DNA of 64,000 bases from JBFAPK01 sp040676675 (GCF_040676675.1 NZ_JBFAPK010000002.1:62001-126000); one strand, 5' to 3'; counted from the stretch's first letter, positions 18,150 to 27,350 are shown. Notes: generated from the letters alone by a model not told the origin. Numbers and translations are program-made.

Positions 18150-19010
18150 ATGGACAAGACGACGTACAAGAGCACCGTCGCGCAGGTGTTCGACCGCGCC
18201 GCCGAGGCGTACGACCGGATGGGGGTGCGGTTCTTCACCCCGATGGGGCGCCGGCTGGTGGAACACGCCGCCCCCCGAACCGGCGACCGGGTCCTCGACG
18301 TCGGCTGCGGCCGGGGAGCGGCGCTCTTCCCGTCGGCCGAACGAGTCGGACCGACCGGTCACGTGCTCGGCATCGACATCGCGCCCGCGATGGTGGCGGA
18401 GGCCCGGCGCGAGGCCGAGCGGGTGGGCGCCGAGAACGTCGACGTCCGCGTGATGGACGGGGAGAACCCCGACCTGCCCGCCCGCTCGTTCCAGGTGGTG
18501 ACCGGCAGCTACAGCCTCATCTTCCTGCCCAACGCCCCGGCGGCCCTGGCCCGGTACGCCGGCCTTCTCGTCCCGGGTGGCCGGATCGCGTTCACCAGTC
18601 CGGTCTTCACCGACGACACCTTTCCGTTCCTGCCGCCCATGTTCACCGACCTCATCCCCCGCGCGCTGCTGCGCAACCTTCCGCCCGAGTGGCAGCCGGA
18701 GCAGTTGCGGCGACGCTTCAACGCCTGGCTCAGCGACCCGGACGACCTGCGGCGGACCATGCGGACCGCCGGCTTCGCCGACGTCATGGTGGTGGACGAG
18801 CCGATCGACCTGGTCGCGCACTCGGGGCGGGCGTGGGTCGACTGGTCGCACACCCAGGGGATGCGTCTGTTGTGGCAGCACCTACCGGAGGCCGAGGCCG
18901 CCCAGCTGCGCGACCGGCTGATCACCGCCCTGGACGCGCTCCGCGAGGGCACGGGCCCGCTGACGATGGAGGTGCCGGTCCGGTTCGTCACCGCCGCCGT
19001 ACCCCGGTAG
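18150..19010 (+). CDS. Aklanonic acid methyltransferase (DnrC/AknG type)
   Basis: A 286-residue class I SAM methyltransferase. It begins with VAQVFDRAAEAYDRMGVRFF, typical of DauC/AknG, with the SAM motif LDVGCGRGAA near residue 50. These enzymes methylate the carboxyl of aklanonic acid, giving the substrate of the ester cyclase encoded divergently next door. ATG at 18150 has a GGAGA sequence upstream. The gene is transcribed alone and converges on the acyltransferase gene. Confidence 0.88.
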   Translation: MDKTTYKSTVAQVFDRAAEAYDRMGVRFFTPMGRRLVEHAAPRTGDRVLDVGCGRGAALFPSAERVGPTGHVLGIDIAPAMVAEARREAERVGAENVDVRVMDGENPDLPARSFQVVTGSYSLIFLPNAPAALARYAGLLVPGGRIAFTSPVFTDDTFPFLPPMFTDLIPRALLRNLPPEWQPEQLRRRFNAWLSDPDDLRRTMRTAGFADVMVVDEPIDLVAHSGRAWVDWSHTQGMRLLWQHLPEAEAAQLRDRLITALDALREGTGPLTMEVPVRFVTAAVPR

Positions 19011-19073
19011 CCACCCGGGAACGCGCCGGCTGGCCGCCCGGACGCGGTCAGCCGGACGCGGTCGGCGGTTCCG

Positions 19074-20117
19074 TCAACGGGCCGCGTGGCCGCCGACGGG
19101 ATGCCCCTCGGCCCGCAGGATCTCGAAGACCTGGCGCACCGACCGGCGGTCCGCCTCGGGCGGGGCCGGACGCGCCGGCAGCAGCGCCGCGACCACGCTG
19201 CGCCCGGCCCGCACGGCGGGATGCCGGCGGGCCAACTGCGTCAGCGCCTGGCCCGGTCCCGCCTCCACCAGCACGAAGTCCCCGCTCGCCAGCAGCGCCT
19301 CCAGCGCCGGCCAGAAGAGCACCGGCGCCACCGGTTGCCGGGCCCAGAACCCCGGGTCGGCCACCTCCGCGGGGCGCAGCGGCGCCGCCGTGTACGCCGA
19401 GTAGAGCGGGATCGCGGGCGGGGTGGTCCGCAGCGCGGCGACGGCTTCCTCGGCGCCACGGTTCGCCGCCGCCATCGCCGGACTGTGGAACGGGGTCAGC
19501 GACGGCACCCGTCGGCAGACGTACCCCCGGTCGCGCAGGCGTGCCGACACGGCGTCCAGGGGTCCGTCCGGTCCGGCCAGGACGGTCAGCCGCGGCGCGT
19601 TCACCGCGCCGACGACCACGTCGTCGGCGAGCAGCGCGGCCAGTTCGTCCGGGGCGGCCGTCACCGCCAGCATCCCGCCCGGCGGTGCCTGGACCGCCCG
19701 GCGTACCCGGTCGAGGACCAGTCCGGCCGCGTCGGCCAGTCCGAAGACGCCGGCGACGGTGGCCGCCACCAGCTCGCCCATGCTGTGACCGAGCAGGGCG
19801 GCGGGACGTACGCCCCAGCTCAGCAGCAGCCGGGCCAGCGCGTAGTCGACGGCGAAGAGCAGCGGTTGGGCCCGGGTGACATGGTCGAGCGGGACACCGG
19901 GTCGGTCGGCGAGCCAGTCGGCCCGCAGCCGTACGCCCTCGTCCCGGAATGCCTCGAACACCTCGTCGATCGCCGCGCTGAACGCCGGCTCAGCCGGGTA
20001 GAGGCCGGCACCCATGCGCTGGTACTGGGCGCCCTGGCCGGGAAGCAGCAGCGCGACCGGGCGGGGCCCGGCGACAGCCGGCTCCACCGGTACCGCGGCC
20101 GAGGTGGTGACGGACAT
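19074..20117 (-). CDS. Malonyl-CoA:ACP acyltransferase homologue (DpsD/AknF type)
   Basis: A 347-residue acyltransferase with the nucleophile Ser112 in GHSMGE and the catalytic His211 in TPFHSPA. It belongs to the DpsD/AknF group that accompanies a KSIII in anthracycline PKSs with a propionyl starter; DpsD is not strictly required in daunorubicin biosynthesis. The start ATG follows directly on the KSIII stop codon, so the two are translationally coupled. It is the last gene of the polyketide core operon that starts at 24411. Confidence 0.9.
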   Translation of the reverse strand: MSVTTSAAVPVEPAVAGPRPVALLLPGQGAQYQRMGAGLYPAEPAFSAAIDEVFEAFRDEGVRLRADWLADRPGVPLDHVTRAQPLLFAVDYALARLLLSWGVRPAALLGHSMGELVAATVAGVFGLADAAGLVLDRVRRAVQAPPGGMLAVTAAPDELAALLADDVVVGAVNAPRLTVLAGPDGPLDAVSARLRDRGYVCRRVPSLTPFHSPAMAAANRGAEEAVAALRTTPPAIPLYSAYTAAPLRPAEVADPGFWARQPVAPVLFWPALEALLASGDFVLVEAGPGQALTQLARRHPAVRAGRSVVAALLPARPAPPEADRRSVRQVFEILRAEGHPVGGHAAR

Positions 20118-21194
20118 CTAGTCTCCTCCCGAGTTGGACGACTTCCGGTCCCGGGCGCCGGCACCCGCCGACCACCGCGGCGTGCGGATCATCTCCACCA
20201 CCGCGCCGGACCAGCTGAATCCGGCGCCGACGCTGACCAGCAGACAGGTCTGCCCGGCCCGCAGGGCGCCGCTGCCGACCAGGTGGTCCAGGCCGGCGAT
20301 CGGATCGCCCGCCCCGAGGTGCCCCACCCGGCGGCTCCACGACCACGTGGTACGCGCCAGATCGATCTCGAACTGGCGGAGATACCCGGACCGGAGCCGG
20401 CGCAGGCCGAGATGGGGCAGGGCGATCCGGTCGATGTCGGTCAACTTCAGCCCGGCCTCGGCCACGGCCCGGGTGATCGCCGCTTCCTGTCCGGCACTGA
20501 CCCGGGCCACCGCGTACGGCACCCCGGTGCGGGCGAGGAACGCCCGCTTGCAGGCGTCGAGGTCGACGACCGCGCGGTGCCGGAACGGTGCCGGGCTGAA
20601 CGGGTCGTCGCCCCGGTGCATCCCCTCCAGTTCGGGATCGGAGACGGTGACCAGGCTGCGCAGTCGGGCGAAGCCGGAGCGGGTCGAGAGCACCAGCGCC
20701 GTACCGCCGTCGGCGTAGACGGTGCCCGGGTCGCTGCGCCACCGGGCGAACCCGGGTGGCCCGACCTTGTCCCCGGTCGTGACGAGCGCGGCGGTACGGG
20801 ACCGGTCCGCCAGCAGGTACGCCCGCGCGAGCTCGGCGGCCGCCATGCCACCGTTCGATGCCTGGCGCACCTCCAGCGCCAGACAGTTGTTGCCGACGGC
20901 GACCCGCTGCACGTACGAGGCCGGCGCCCACACCTCGTGCCCCTGGTAGAAGAAGCTGGCGTGCAGCACCAGGTCGATGTCGGCCGGGTCGCAGCCGGCT
21001 CGGCGCAGCGCGATGCGGCCCGCCCGCGCGGCCATTTCCGGCGCCGACTCCGCACCGGCGACCGCCACCGACAGCATCCCGGTGCTGGTCGCCAGCGCCT
21101 CGTCGCACTCGCCGGCATCGACCGCCGCCCGGGCGGTGACGGCCGGCGGAAGCCAGCTCGCGCAGCCCGCCACGTAGATGTTCTCGCCCGTCAC
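20118..21194 (-). CDS. KSIII-like starter-unit ketosynthase (DpsC/AknE2 type), Ser in place of Cys
   Basis: A 358-residue KAS III homologue. The nucleophile position reads ALEVRQASNGGMA, putting Ser113 where KAS III enzymes have cysteine. DpsC has the same feature and uses propionyl-CoA as starter. A His is retained in ALPHLGLRR, and the later Asn motif region reads GHLGAGD. GTG at 21194 overlaps the ACP stop by 4 bases. With the adjacent acyltransferase it predicts a propionate-started decaketide, giving an ethyl side chain at C-9. Confidence 0.92.
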   Translation of the reverse strand: MTGENIYVAGCASWLPPAVTARAAVDAGECDEALATSTGMLSVAVAGAESAPEMAARAGRIALRRAGCDPADIDLVLHASFFYQGHEVWAPASYVQRVAVGNNCLALEVRQASNGGMAAAELARAYLLADRSRTAALVTTGDKVGPPGFARWRSDPGTVYADGGTALVLSTRSGFARLRSLVTVSDPELEGMHRGDDPFSPAPFRHRAVVDLDACKRAFLARTGVPYAVARVSAGQEAAITRAVAEAGLKLTDIDRIALPHLGLRRLRSGYLRQFEIDLARTTWSWSRRVGHLGAGDPIAGLDHLVGSGALRAGQTCLLVSVGAGFSWSGAVVEMIRTPRWSAGAGARDRKSSNSGGD

Positions 21195-21493
21195 CCGGTC
21201 GTGCCGCCCGTCCGCGCCGCCACCCCGGCCTGCGGGCCGCTCCGCGCCGAGAGCCGCTCGTTGATCAGGGCGAGCAGCTGGGCCGGCGTTTCCACCCGGG
21301 CGAACTCCTCCTCGGGCAGCGAGATGTCGAGCCGGCGCGCGACCTGACTGGCCGTCTCCATCAGCGCCAGCGAGTCGTAGCCGAGCTGGTTGAACTCGGT
21401 GTTGGCGAGGTCGCCGCCGAACTGCGCCGCCTCGTCCTCCCCGGCGCACTCCCGCATGATCTGCATCAGCTCGTCCAGGCCGAACACGGTCAT
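21191..21493 (-). CDS. Type II PKS acyl carrier protein
   Basis: A 100-residue ACP with the phosphopantetheine site LGYDSLALMETA (Ser41) and the usual four-helix pattern. A GAGGAGGAG ribosome site precedes ATG at 21493. It lies directly after the chain-length factor, in the common order KS alpha, CLF, ACP. It ends in a short Gly/Thr-rich tail that overlaps the KSIII start. Confidence 0.95.
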   Translation of the reverse strand: MTVFGLDELMQIMRECAGEDEAAQFGGDLANTEFNQLGYDSLALMETASQVARRLDISLPEEEFARVETPAQLLALINERLSARSGPQAGVAARTGGTTG

Positions 21494-21551
21494 CTTCTCC
21501 TCCTCGTACCCGTCGCTCTCTCGTCGCTTCCGTCCCGCCCCCCGGGTCGCG

Positions 21552-22769
21552 TCAGCCCGGGCCGGCGCGCACCACCATGGCGCTGTTGAAACCGCCCCGG
21601 CCGCGGGCCAGGACGAGGGCCGCCCCGCCACGGAGCGGCCGGGGTCCGCCGATGACCAGGTCGACGTCGTGGTCCACGCTCGCCGGCGCCACGTGCACGG
21701 TCGGCGGAATGACCCCGTCGCGCAGCGCCAGCAGCGCGTTGACCAGGTCCAGCGGCCCGGCCCCGGAGTAGAGCCGGCCGGTCATCGTCTTCGGGGCGGT
21801 GACCGGGACACCCCGGGCACCGAAGACCTCCGCCAGGGCCGCCGCCTCCGCGGCGTCCAGCTCCGGCAGCGCCGCGGCGTCGGCGAAGACCACGGCGATC
21901 TCCGCGGGATCGAGGTCGGCGTCGGCGAGCGCGCCCGCGATCGCGCGTACCAGGTTGGCACCGCGCCCGCTGCCCGGTGCGGGGTCGAAGGTCGCCCCGT
22001 AGCCGGCGATCGTGCCGTACCCGCGGACCCCTCTCGCCCGGGCCTGCCCGGCCTCCTCCACCACGAGGATCGCCCCGCCCTCGCCCGGTACGTGACCACT
22101 GGCGTCCCGGTCGAACGGCAGGTACGCGCGGCGCGGGTCGGTCCGCCCGGTGAGGCGTCCGGAGGTGATCTGCGCGGTGAGGCCGTACGGGCAGAGCGCG
22201 GAGTCGACGGCGCCGGTGACCATGAGCCGCGCGCCCCGGCGGATCTTGCGCCGGGCGTGCGCCACCGCGTCGAGGCCGCCGGCCTGCTCCGTCACGAAGA
22301 CGCCGATGGGCCCGCGCAGGTCGTGCCGGATCGACAGCTGGCCCGTGTTGACCGCGTAGAACCAGGCGAACGACATGTACGCGCTGACGTGGTTGGGGCC
22401 CTTGCCCCAGAGGTTCTGCAGTTCCCGCTGGCCGAAGTCGAAGCCACCGGCCGAACCGGCGGTGATCACGCCGAGCTCCAGCGCGGGCAGCGCGGCCAGG
22501 TCGAGGTCGGCGTCCCGCACCGCCCAGTCCCCCGCGGCGAGCGCGAACTGCGTCATCCGGTCGGTCTGCGGCAGGAGTCGGCCGGGCAGGTGCTGGTTCG
22601 GGGCGAAGCCGACGACCTCACCGGCGAGCCGGACCGGATACCCGTCCGGGTCGAACCGGGTGATCCGCCGGATGCCGCTCTCGCCGCGCAGGGTCGCCGC
22701 CCAGTACTCGTCGATCCCCAGGCCGTTCGGCGCCACCACGCCGATGCCGGTCACCACTGCCGCCGTCAC
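21552..22769 (-). CDS. Type II PKS chain-length factor (KS beta)
   Basis: A 405-residue ketosynthase-fold protein in which the active-site cysteine is replaced by Gln162 (VFVTEQAGGLDA), the hallmark of chain-length factors. It heterodimerises with KS alpha and sets chain length, a decaketide in anthracycline systems. GTG at 22769 overlaps the KS alpha stop by 4 bases. The family end GGFNSAMVVR is intact. Confidence 0.95.
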   Translation of the reverse strand: MTAAVVTGIGVVAPNGLGIDEYWAATLRGESGIRRITRFDPDGYPVRLAGEVVGFAPNQHLPGRLLPQTDRMTQFALAAGDWAVRDADLDLAALPALELGVITAGSAGGFDFGQRELQNLWGKGPNHVSAYMSFAWFYAVNTGQLSIRHDLRGPIGVFVTEQAGGLDAVAHARRKIRRGARLMVTGAVDSALCPYGLTAQITSGRLTGRTDPRRAYLPFDRDASGHVPGEGGAILVVEEAGQARARGVRGYGTIAGYGATFDPAPGSGRGANLVRAIAGALADADLDPAEIAVVFADAAALPELDAAEAAALAEVFGARGVPVTAPKTMTGRLYSGAGPLDLVNALLALRDGVIPPTVHVAPASVDHDVDLVIGGPRPLRGGAALVLARGRGGFNSAMVVRAGPG

Positions 22770-24031
22770 GCCCGCACCTCCGGCCGGGCGAGCACCATGG
22801 CGCTCTGGAAGCCGCCGAAGCCGCTGCCGACCGTCAACGCGACGTCGACCGGTTGCTCGCGGGCGGTCAACGGCACGTAGTCGAGATCCAACTGGGGGTC
22901 CGGCTCGTGCAGGTTCGCCGTGGGCGGGATGACCCCGTGCTCCATGGCGAGCACGCTCGCGGCCACCTCCAGCGCGCCGATGGCGCCGAGTGAATGCCCG
23001 ATCATCGACTTGATCGAGCTGATCGGGACCCGGTACGCGTGCGGGCCGAGGCTCGCCTTGAACGCTCCGGTCTCGTGCACGTCGTTCTGGCGGGTAGCGG
23101 TACCGTGCGCGTTGACGTAGTCCACCGCGGTCGGGTCGAGCCGGGCGTCGTCGAGCGCGGCGGTGATCGCCGCGGCCATCTCCCGGCCGTCCGCGCGCAG
23201 GCCCGTCATGTGGTGGGCGTTGCCCCGCGAGGCGAAACCCACGACCTCGGCGTAGACGTGCGCGCCGCGCCGCCGCGCGGCGGCGAGCTCCTCCAGGACG
23301 ATCACCGCGGCGCCTTCGCCGAGCACGAAGCCGTTCCGGGTACGGTCGAACGGGCGCAGGGCGTGTTCCGGATCGTCGTTGTGTGCCGAGGTCGCCTTGA
23401 TGGCGTCGAAGCAGGCCACGGTGATCGGGGAGATCGGCGCGTCCGTGCCGCCGGTGATCATGACATCGGCCGTGCCCTCCTGGATCAGCTCGTACGCGTA
23501 GCCGACCGCGTCGATGCCCGAGGTGCAGCCGGCGGACACCACGGTCGCCGGACCCTCCGCACCGGCCAGCCAGGCGAGCTCGGCCGCCATCGAACTCGGC
23601 ACCAGGTAGTCGTAGAGGTACGGCGTGGCGCGGTCGGGATCGACCAGCCACCGTTGGCCGGCGTCGCTGATGGCGACGTACTCCCGCTCCAGCCGCTCGG
23701 TACAGCCGACCGCGCTGCCCAGGCTCACCCCCACCCGGTGCGCGTTGTCGGCGTCCACCGCGAGACCGCTGTCCAGCATCGCCTCCCGGGCGGCCACCAG
23801 GGCGAACTGGGCGGCCCGGTCGAGCCGGGTGACGTCCTGGGCCGACAGGCCGGCGGCGACCGGGTCGAAGTCGCACTCGGCGGCGATCCGGCTGCGGAAC
23901 GGCGCGGGATCGAAAAAGCTGATGCGCCGGGTCGCGGTACGGCCCGCGGTCAGCAGTTCCCAGAAGGGCTTGACACCGACACCACCGGGGGCGACCGCCC
24001 CGATCCCGGTGACAACTACACGTCGATTCAT
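22766..24031 (-). CDS. Type II PKS ketosynthase alpha
   Basis: A 421-residue beta-ketoacyl synthase with Cys169 in VVSAGCTSGID, His in NAHGTATRQND and GHSLGAIGALE. It condenses malonyl units on the ACP together with the chain-length factor. ATG at 24031 gives the standard MNRRVVVTGIG start. It follows the anthrone oxygenase gene, as in the dnrG-dpsAB and aknX-aknBC arrangements, and is read from the promoter at 24469-24512. Confidence 0.97.
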   Translation of the reverse strand: MNRRVVVTGIGAVAPGGVGVKPFWELLTAGRTATRRISFFDPAPFRSRIAAECDFDPVAAGLSAQDVTRLDRAAQFALVAAREAMLDSGLAVDADNAHRVGVSLGSAVGCTERLEREYVAISDAGQRWLVDPDRATPYLYDYLVPSSMAAELAWLAGAEGPATVVSAGCTSGIDAVGYAYELIQEGTADVMITGGTDAPISPITVACFDAIKATSAHNDDPEHALRPFDRTRNGFVLGEGAAVIVLEELAAARRRGAHVYAEVVGFASRGNAHHMTGLRADGREMAAAITAALDDARLDPTAVDYVNAHGTATRQNDVHETGAFKASLGPHAYRVPISSIKSMIGHSLGAIGALEVAASVLAMEHGVIPPTANLHEPDPQLDLDYVPLTAREQPVDVALTVGSGFGGFQSAMVLARPEVRA

Positions 24032-24072
24032 GACCAACCTCGTCCCGAACAGACGGCCGGCGGCGGGCGGGT

Positions 24073-24411
24073 TCACTGCCCGGACGCGGCCGTGAAGGTG
24101 TGCCGCGGCTGATAGAGGTTCGGCTCGCTGGTGCTGATCTCGCGCAGCGCGGCGGCGTGGGGCTGGAACTCCGGGTGGCTCACGGCGCTGCGGAACGCGG
24201 CCAGGTCCCGCCACTGGGCGATGTTCAGGTACGTGCCGGGCCCGTCGATGTGACGCAGCAGGGTGTTCTGGAGAAAGCCGGGCCGCCCGGCCATGAACTC
24301 CGAGGTCTCGATGAAGACCCGCTCGAACTCCTCCGCCGAGCTACGGACCGTGAACCGGTTCACGAACGTGACCGGACCGTTCGTCGGGGTACTCGACGCG
24401 TCACTGGGCAT
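24073..24411 (-). CDS. Anthrone oxygenase, ABM-fold monooxygenase (DnrG/AknX/SnoaB type)
   Basis: A 112-residue antibiotic-biosynthesis-monooxygenase fold protein: FVNRFTVRSSAEEFE, FLQNTLLRH and YLNIAQWRDLAAF. The last segment keeps the Asn and Trp that are important in cofactor-free anthrone oxygenases. DnrG and AknX convert 12-deoxyaklanonic acid to aklanonic acid, forming the quinone. It is the first gene of the polyketide core operon, divergent from the ketoreductase gene, the same arrangement as in the daunorubicin cluster. Confidence 0.92.
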   Translation of the reverse strand: MPSDASSTPTNGPVTFVNRFTVRSSAEEFERVFIETSEFMAGRPGFLQNTLLRHIDGPGTYLNIAQWRDLAAFRSAVSHPEFQPHAAALREISTSEPNLYQPRHTFTAASGQ

Positions 24412-24468
24412 CTGCCGCTTCCCTTCGCCGTCTCAGCCACTTGACACCGGCCTGCTGGCCTGCTCACC

Positions 24469-24512
24469 ACGCTGCAAGGTGCTCGTCGCAGGAAGCTCGA
24501 AGATGGCTGGAC
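24469..24512 (-). promoter_or_regulatory. SARP-type promoter of the polyketide core operon
   Basis: On the minus strand GTCCAGC (24506-24512), TTCGAGC (24495-24501) and TGCGACG (24484-24490) repeat every 11 bp, and CAGCGT (24469-24474) follows after 9 bases. In the daunorubicin cluster DnrI binds the equivalent dnrG/dpsE divergent region. The 303-base region 24412-24714 otherwise holds no gene. Confidence 0.65.
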
Positions 24513-24565
24513 CGCGCCGGGCACGACACCCGCCGGCGGCGCCGACCCCGAGGGTGAGCGGCAGC

Positions 24566-24609
24566 CCGGATCGGCTGCGGAGCGGACTTCGAGTACGACG
24601 TGTCAGGGT
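24566..24609 (+). promoter_or_regulatory. SARP-type promoter of the ketoreductase/aromatase operon
   Basis: CCGGATC (24566-24572), GCGGAGC (24577-24583) and TTCGAGT (24588-24594) repeat every 11 bp, the first being a poor match. CAGGGT (24604-24609) follows after 9 bases. The ATG is about 105 bases further on, leaving a long leader. Confidence 0.55.
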
Positions 24610-24714
24610 CGGCGCAGCGTGACCGTCAGCGCCGGACCGGCGGGCCGGCCCGCCGGTCCGATCCGCTCGTCCGACCGGCCCGCACGCCCAGGCGCACCAA
24701 CCGGGAGGAGATCC

Positions 24715-25497
24715 ATGTCGGACACGGAACAGGTCGCCCTCGTCACCGGGGGGACCAGCGGGATAGGGCTGGCCGTCGCGACGCTCCTCGCCGAACAGGG
24801 CAGCCGGGTCTACCTCTGCGCGCGCAACGACGAGGCCGTCGCCAGCACGGTCAAGCAACTGCGCACGCGTGGACTCGACGTGGACGGGAGCCCGTGCGAC
24901 GTACGCAGCGGGGCTCAGGTCGCGGCCCTGGTCCGGGCCGCCGTCGAACGCTTCGGCCCCGTCGGCGTACTGGTCAACAATGCCGGGCGCAGCGGCGGCG
25001 GGGTGACCGCCCAGCTCAGCGACGAGCTGTGGCTCGACGTCATCGAGACCAACCTCAACAGCGTCTTCCGGGTGACCCGCGAGGTGTTGTCGACCGGGGG
25101 CATGCTGGCGCGCGGAAGCGGCCGGATCGTGAACATCGCCTCCACCGCCGGCAAGCAGGGCGTCGTGCTCGGCGCGCCGTACAGCGCCTCGAAGCACGGC
25201 GTCGTGGGCTTCACCAAGGCGCTCGGCCTGGAACTCGCCAAGACCGGGATCACCGTCAACGCGGTCTGCCCGGGCTACGTGGAGACGCCGATGGCCCAGC
25301 GGGTGCGGCAGGGCTACGCCGACCACTGGGGCGTCAGCGAGGAGGCGGTCCTCGAACGGTTCGAAGCCAAGATCCCGCTCGGCCGGTACGCCACCCCCGA
25401 CGAGGTGGCCGGGCTGGTTGCCTACCTCACCTCCGAGCGGGCCGCGTCCATCACCGCGCAGGCCCTCAACGTCTGCGGCGGCCTCGGCAACTTCTGA
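24715..25497 (+). CDS. Polyketide C9 ketoreductase (DpsE/AknA/ActIII type)
   Basis: A 260-residue short-chain dehydrogenase with TGGTSGIG at residues 11-18, NNAGRSGGG and the catalytic YSASK near residue 156. PGYVETPMA is diagnostic for type II PKS ketoreductases. It reduces the C-9 carbonyl of the nascent chain with NADPH. ATG at 24715 is preceded by GGAGGAG. It is followed by the aromatase/cyclase gene, as in dpsEF and aknAE1. Confidence 0.95.
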   Translation: MSDTEQVALVTGGTSGIGLAVATLLAEQGSRVYLCARNDEAVASTVKQLRTRGLDVDGSPCDVRSGAQVAALVRAAVERFGPVGVLVNNAGRSGGGVTAQLSDELWLDVIETNLNSVFRVTREVLSTGGMLARGSGRIVNIASTAGKQGVVLGAPYSASKHGVVGFTKALGLELAKTGITVNAVCPGYVETPMAQRVRQGYADHWGVSEEAVLERFEAKIPLGRYATPDEVAGLVAYLTSERAASITAQALNVCGGLGNF

Positions 25498-25544
25498 CCC
25501 CTCCCCGCCACCCCAGCGGGTGGCACGACGATCGAGGACATGAC

Positions 25545-26504
25545 ATGACGCCTTCGGAACCGCACGCCACCGTCCACCGCATCACCGTCGACGCCCCGGC
25601 CGAGCAGGTCTTCGCCCTGGTCGCCGACGTCACCGCCTGGCCGTACGTCTTCCCGCCCACCCTGCACGCCGAATACCTGCGGCGCAGCGACACCGAGGAG
25701 CGGCTGCGGATCTGGGCCACCGCCAACGGGGAGGTGAAGACCTGGACCTCGCGGCGGCTGCTGCATCGGGACCGGCGCCGGATCCGGTTCCAGCAGGAGG
25801 TACCGGCGCCGCCCCTGGCCAGCATGTCCGGCGAGTGGATCGTCGAGGCGGCGGGGCCGGACCGGACCGAGGTGACCCTCACGCACGAGTTCCGCGCGCT
25901 CACGGCGGAGCCGGAGACGCTGGCGTGGATCACGCGGGCCGTGGACACCAACAGCGACGCGGAGCTCGCCGCCCTCAGGAACGCGGCGGAGCGCACCGAG
26001 GACGACCGCGAGCTGCTGCTCACCTTCGCCGACACGGTACACGTCGACGCGCCCCCGGAACCCGTGTACGCGTTCATCCACGACGCGGACGGCTGGCCCG
26101 AGCGGCTGCCGCACGTGGCCCGGGTCCGGCTGGACGAGGATCCGCCCGGCACCCAACTGCTCGAGATGGACACCCGCGCCCCGGACGGGGACGTGCACAC
26201 CACCCGATCGGTGCGCATCTGCTTCGCCCCCGAGCGCATCGTCTACAAGCAGCTCGAACGGCCCCGGCTGCTGGCCGTGCACACCGGCCGGTGGTCGTTC
26301 CGGGCGGTCTCCGGCGGCACCGAAGTCACCTCCGCACACACCGTGGTGCTCGACCGCGACGCGATCCCCGAGGTCCTCCCGCCGGACACCACCGTCGCCC
26401 GGGCCCGGCAGTTGGTCCGGAACGCGCTGGGGCGCAACAGCAGGACCACGCTCGAACACGCGAAGGCGTACGTCGAGCGGCGTGTCCCGGCCGACCGGCG
26501 CTGA
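25545..26504 (+). CDS. Aromatase/cyclase, two-domain SRPBCC protein (DpsF/AknE1 type)
   Basis: A 319-residue protein of two START/SRPBCC domains. The first begins HRITVDAPAEQVFALVADV and the second begins near residue 165 (DTVHVDAPPEPVYAFIHDA). Didomain aromatase/cyclases act after the C9 ketoreductase to close and aromatise the first ring. ATG at 25545 follows the ketoreductase stop by 47 bases. A hairpin at 26507-26540 ends the operon. No second-ring cyclase of the DpsY/AknW type is present in the window. Confidence 0.93.
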   Translation: MTPSEPHATVHRITVDAPAEQVFALVADVTAWPYVFPPTLHAEYLRRSDTEERLRIWATANGEVKTWTSRRLLHRDRRRIRFQQEVPAPPLASMSGEWIVEAAGPDRTEVTLTHEFRALTAEPETLAWITRAVDTNSDAELAALRNAAERTEDDRELLLTFADTVHVDAPPEPVYAFIHDADGWPERLPHVARVRLDEDPPGTQLLEMDTRAPDGDVHTTRSVRICFAPERIVYKQLERPRLLAVHTGRWSFRAVSGGTEVTSAHTVVLDRDAIPEVLPPDTTVARARQLVRNALGRNSRTTLEHAKAYVERRVPADRR

Positions 26505-26506
26505 GC

Positions 26507-26540
26507 GCGCGGCCCGGACGCCGGCGCGTCCGGGCCGCGC
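26507..26540. terminator. Terminator hairpin between aromatase and SDR genes
   Basis: Arms 26507-26521 and 26526-26540 are perfect 15-bp inverted repeats with a 4-base loop, between two convergent stop codons. Confidence 0.75.
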
Positions 26541-26585
26541 GGGTGGACCGGCGGTCCCGGCGACCGTCCCGCCCCGCCGCGCCGC

Positions 26586-27350
26586 TCAGGTGATGGAGAG
26601 CGCGCCGTCGATCGGCACGACCATGCCGTTGGCGTAGCGCGCCTCCGGCCGGGTGAGCTGCACTATCCACCAGGCGATCTCCTCCGGCCGGCCCACCCGG
26701 CCCAGCGGGACGCGGTCCGCCATCTGCTTGAGGAAGCCCTGGTACGCGTCCTCCGGCATGCCCGCCCGCACCCCGACGCCGGTGTCCACCACGCCGGGGG
26801 CGACCCCGACGACCCGGATCCCCCTCGGGGCCAGTTCCACGGCCCACGAGCGGGTGAGGAAGTCCAGCGCCGCCTTGCTGGCGCCGTAGACGGCGTTGTT
26901 CGGCCAGGACCGCAGCCCCAGCGCGCCCGCGGTACCGACGTTCACGACCGTCCCGCCGCGGGCGGCCAGGGGTTCGAGCGCCCGCTGGGTGAGGAAGATC
27001 GGCGCGCAGAGGTTGGTGTCGAACTGGGTCCGGGCCAGGTCCCGGTCGAGCTGGCCGAGCGCGCCGAAGGCGGCGGTGGCCGCGTTGTTGACCAGTACGT
27101 CGATCCCGCCGAGCGCGCGCAGCGCGGCCTCGACGACGAGGTCGGGTCCGTCCGCGGCGGTGATGTCGGCGACGACGGTGGAGATGCCGTCGTGGCCCTC
27201 GGCGGTCTCTCGGAGCGTGGCCTCCGTGCGCCCCACGATGAGTACCCGGGCGCCCCGCTCGGCGAACGCGTGCGCGGTGGCGCGGCCGATCCCGGTGCCC
27301 CCGCCGGTGATGATGACGGCGGGCGCGGCCTCGGCTGGTGGTGTCGTCAT
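26586..27350 (-). CDS. Short-chain dehydrogenase, probable aklaviketone reductase (DnrE/AknU type)
   Basis: A 254-residue classical SDR: TGGGTGIGRA at the N-terminus, NNAATAAFG, catalytic YGASKAALDF and the ending NGMVVPIDGALS. The C9 ketoreductase is already present, so this second SDR is the best candidate for reducing the C-7 ketone of aklaviketone, the step of DnrE and AknU that creates the glycosylation site. SDR specificity cannot be read from these motifs. It is the second gene after the SnoaL-like gene at 27416. Confidence 0.75.
   Translation of the reverse strand: MTTPPAEAAPAVIITGGGTGIGRATAHAFAERGARVLIVGRTEATLRETAEGHDGISTVVADITAADGPDLVVEAALRALGGIDVLVNNAATAAFGALGQLDRDLARTQFDTNLCAPIFLTQRALEPLAARGGTVVNVGTAGALGLRSWPNNAVYGASKAALDFLTRSWAVELAPRGIRVVGVAPGVVDTGVGVRAGMPEDAYQGFLKQMADRVPLGRVGRPEEIAWWIVQLTRPEARYANGMVVPIDGALSIT

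Noticed and set aside
20118..21194. Cys104 of the KSIII (GNNCLALEV) as the catalytic cysteine
   Set aside because: It lies nine residues before the KAS III nucleophile position, which aligns with Ser113 as in DpsC.
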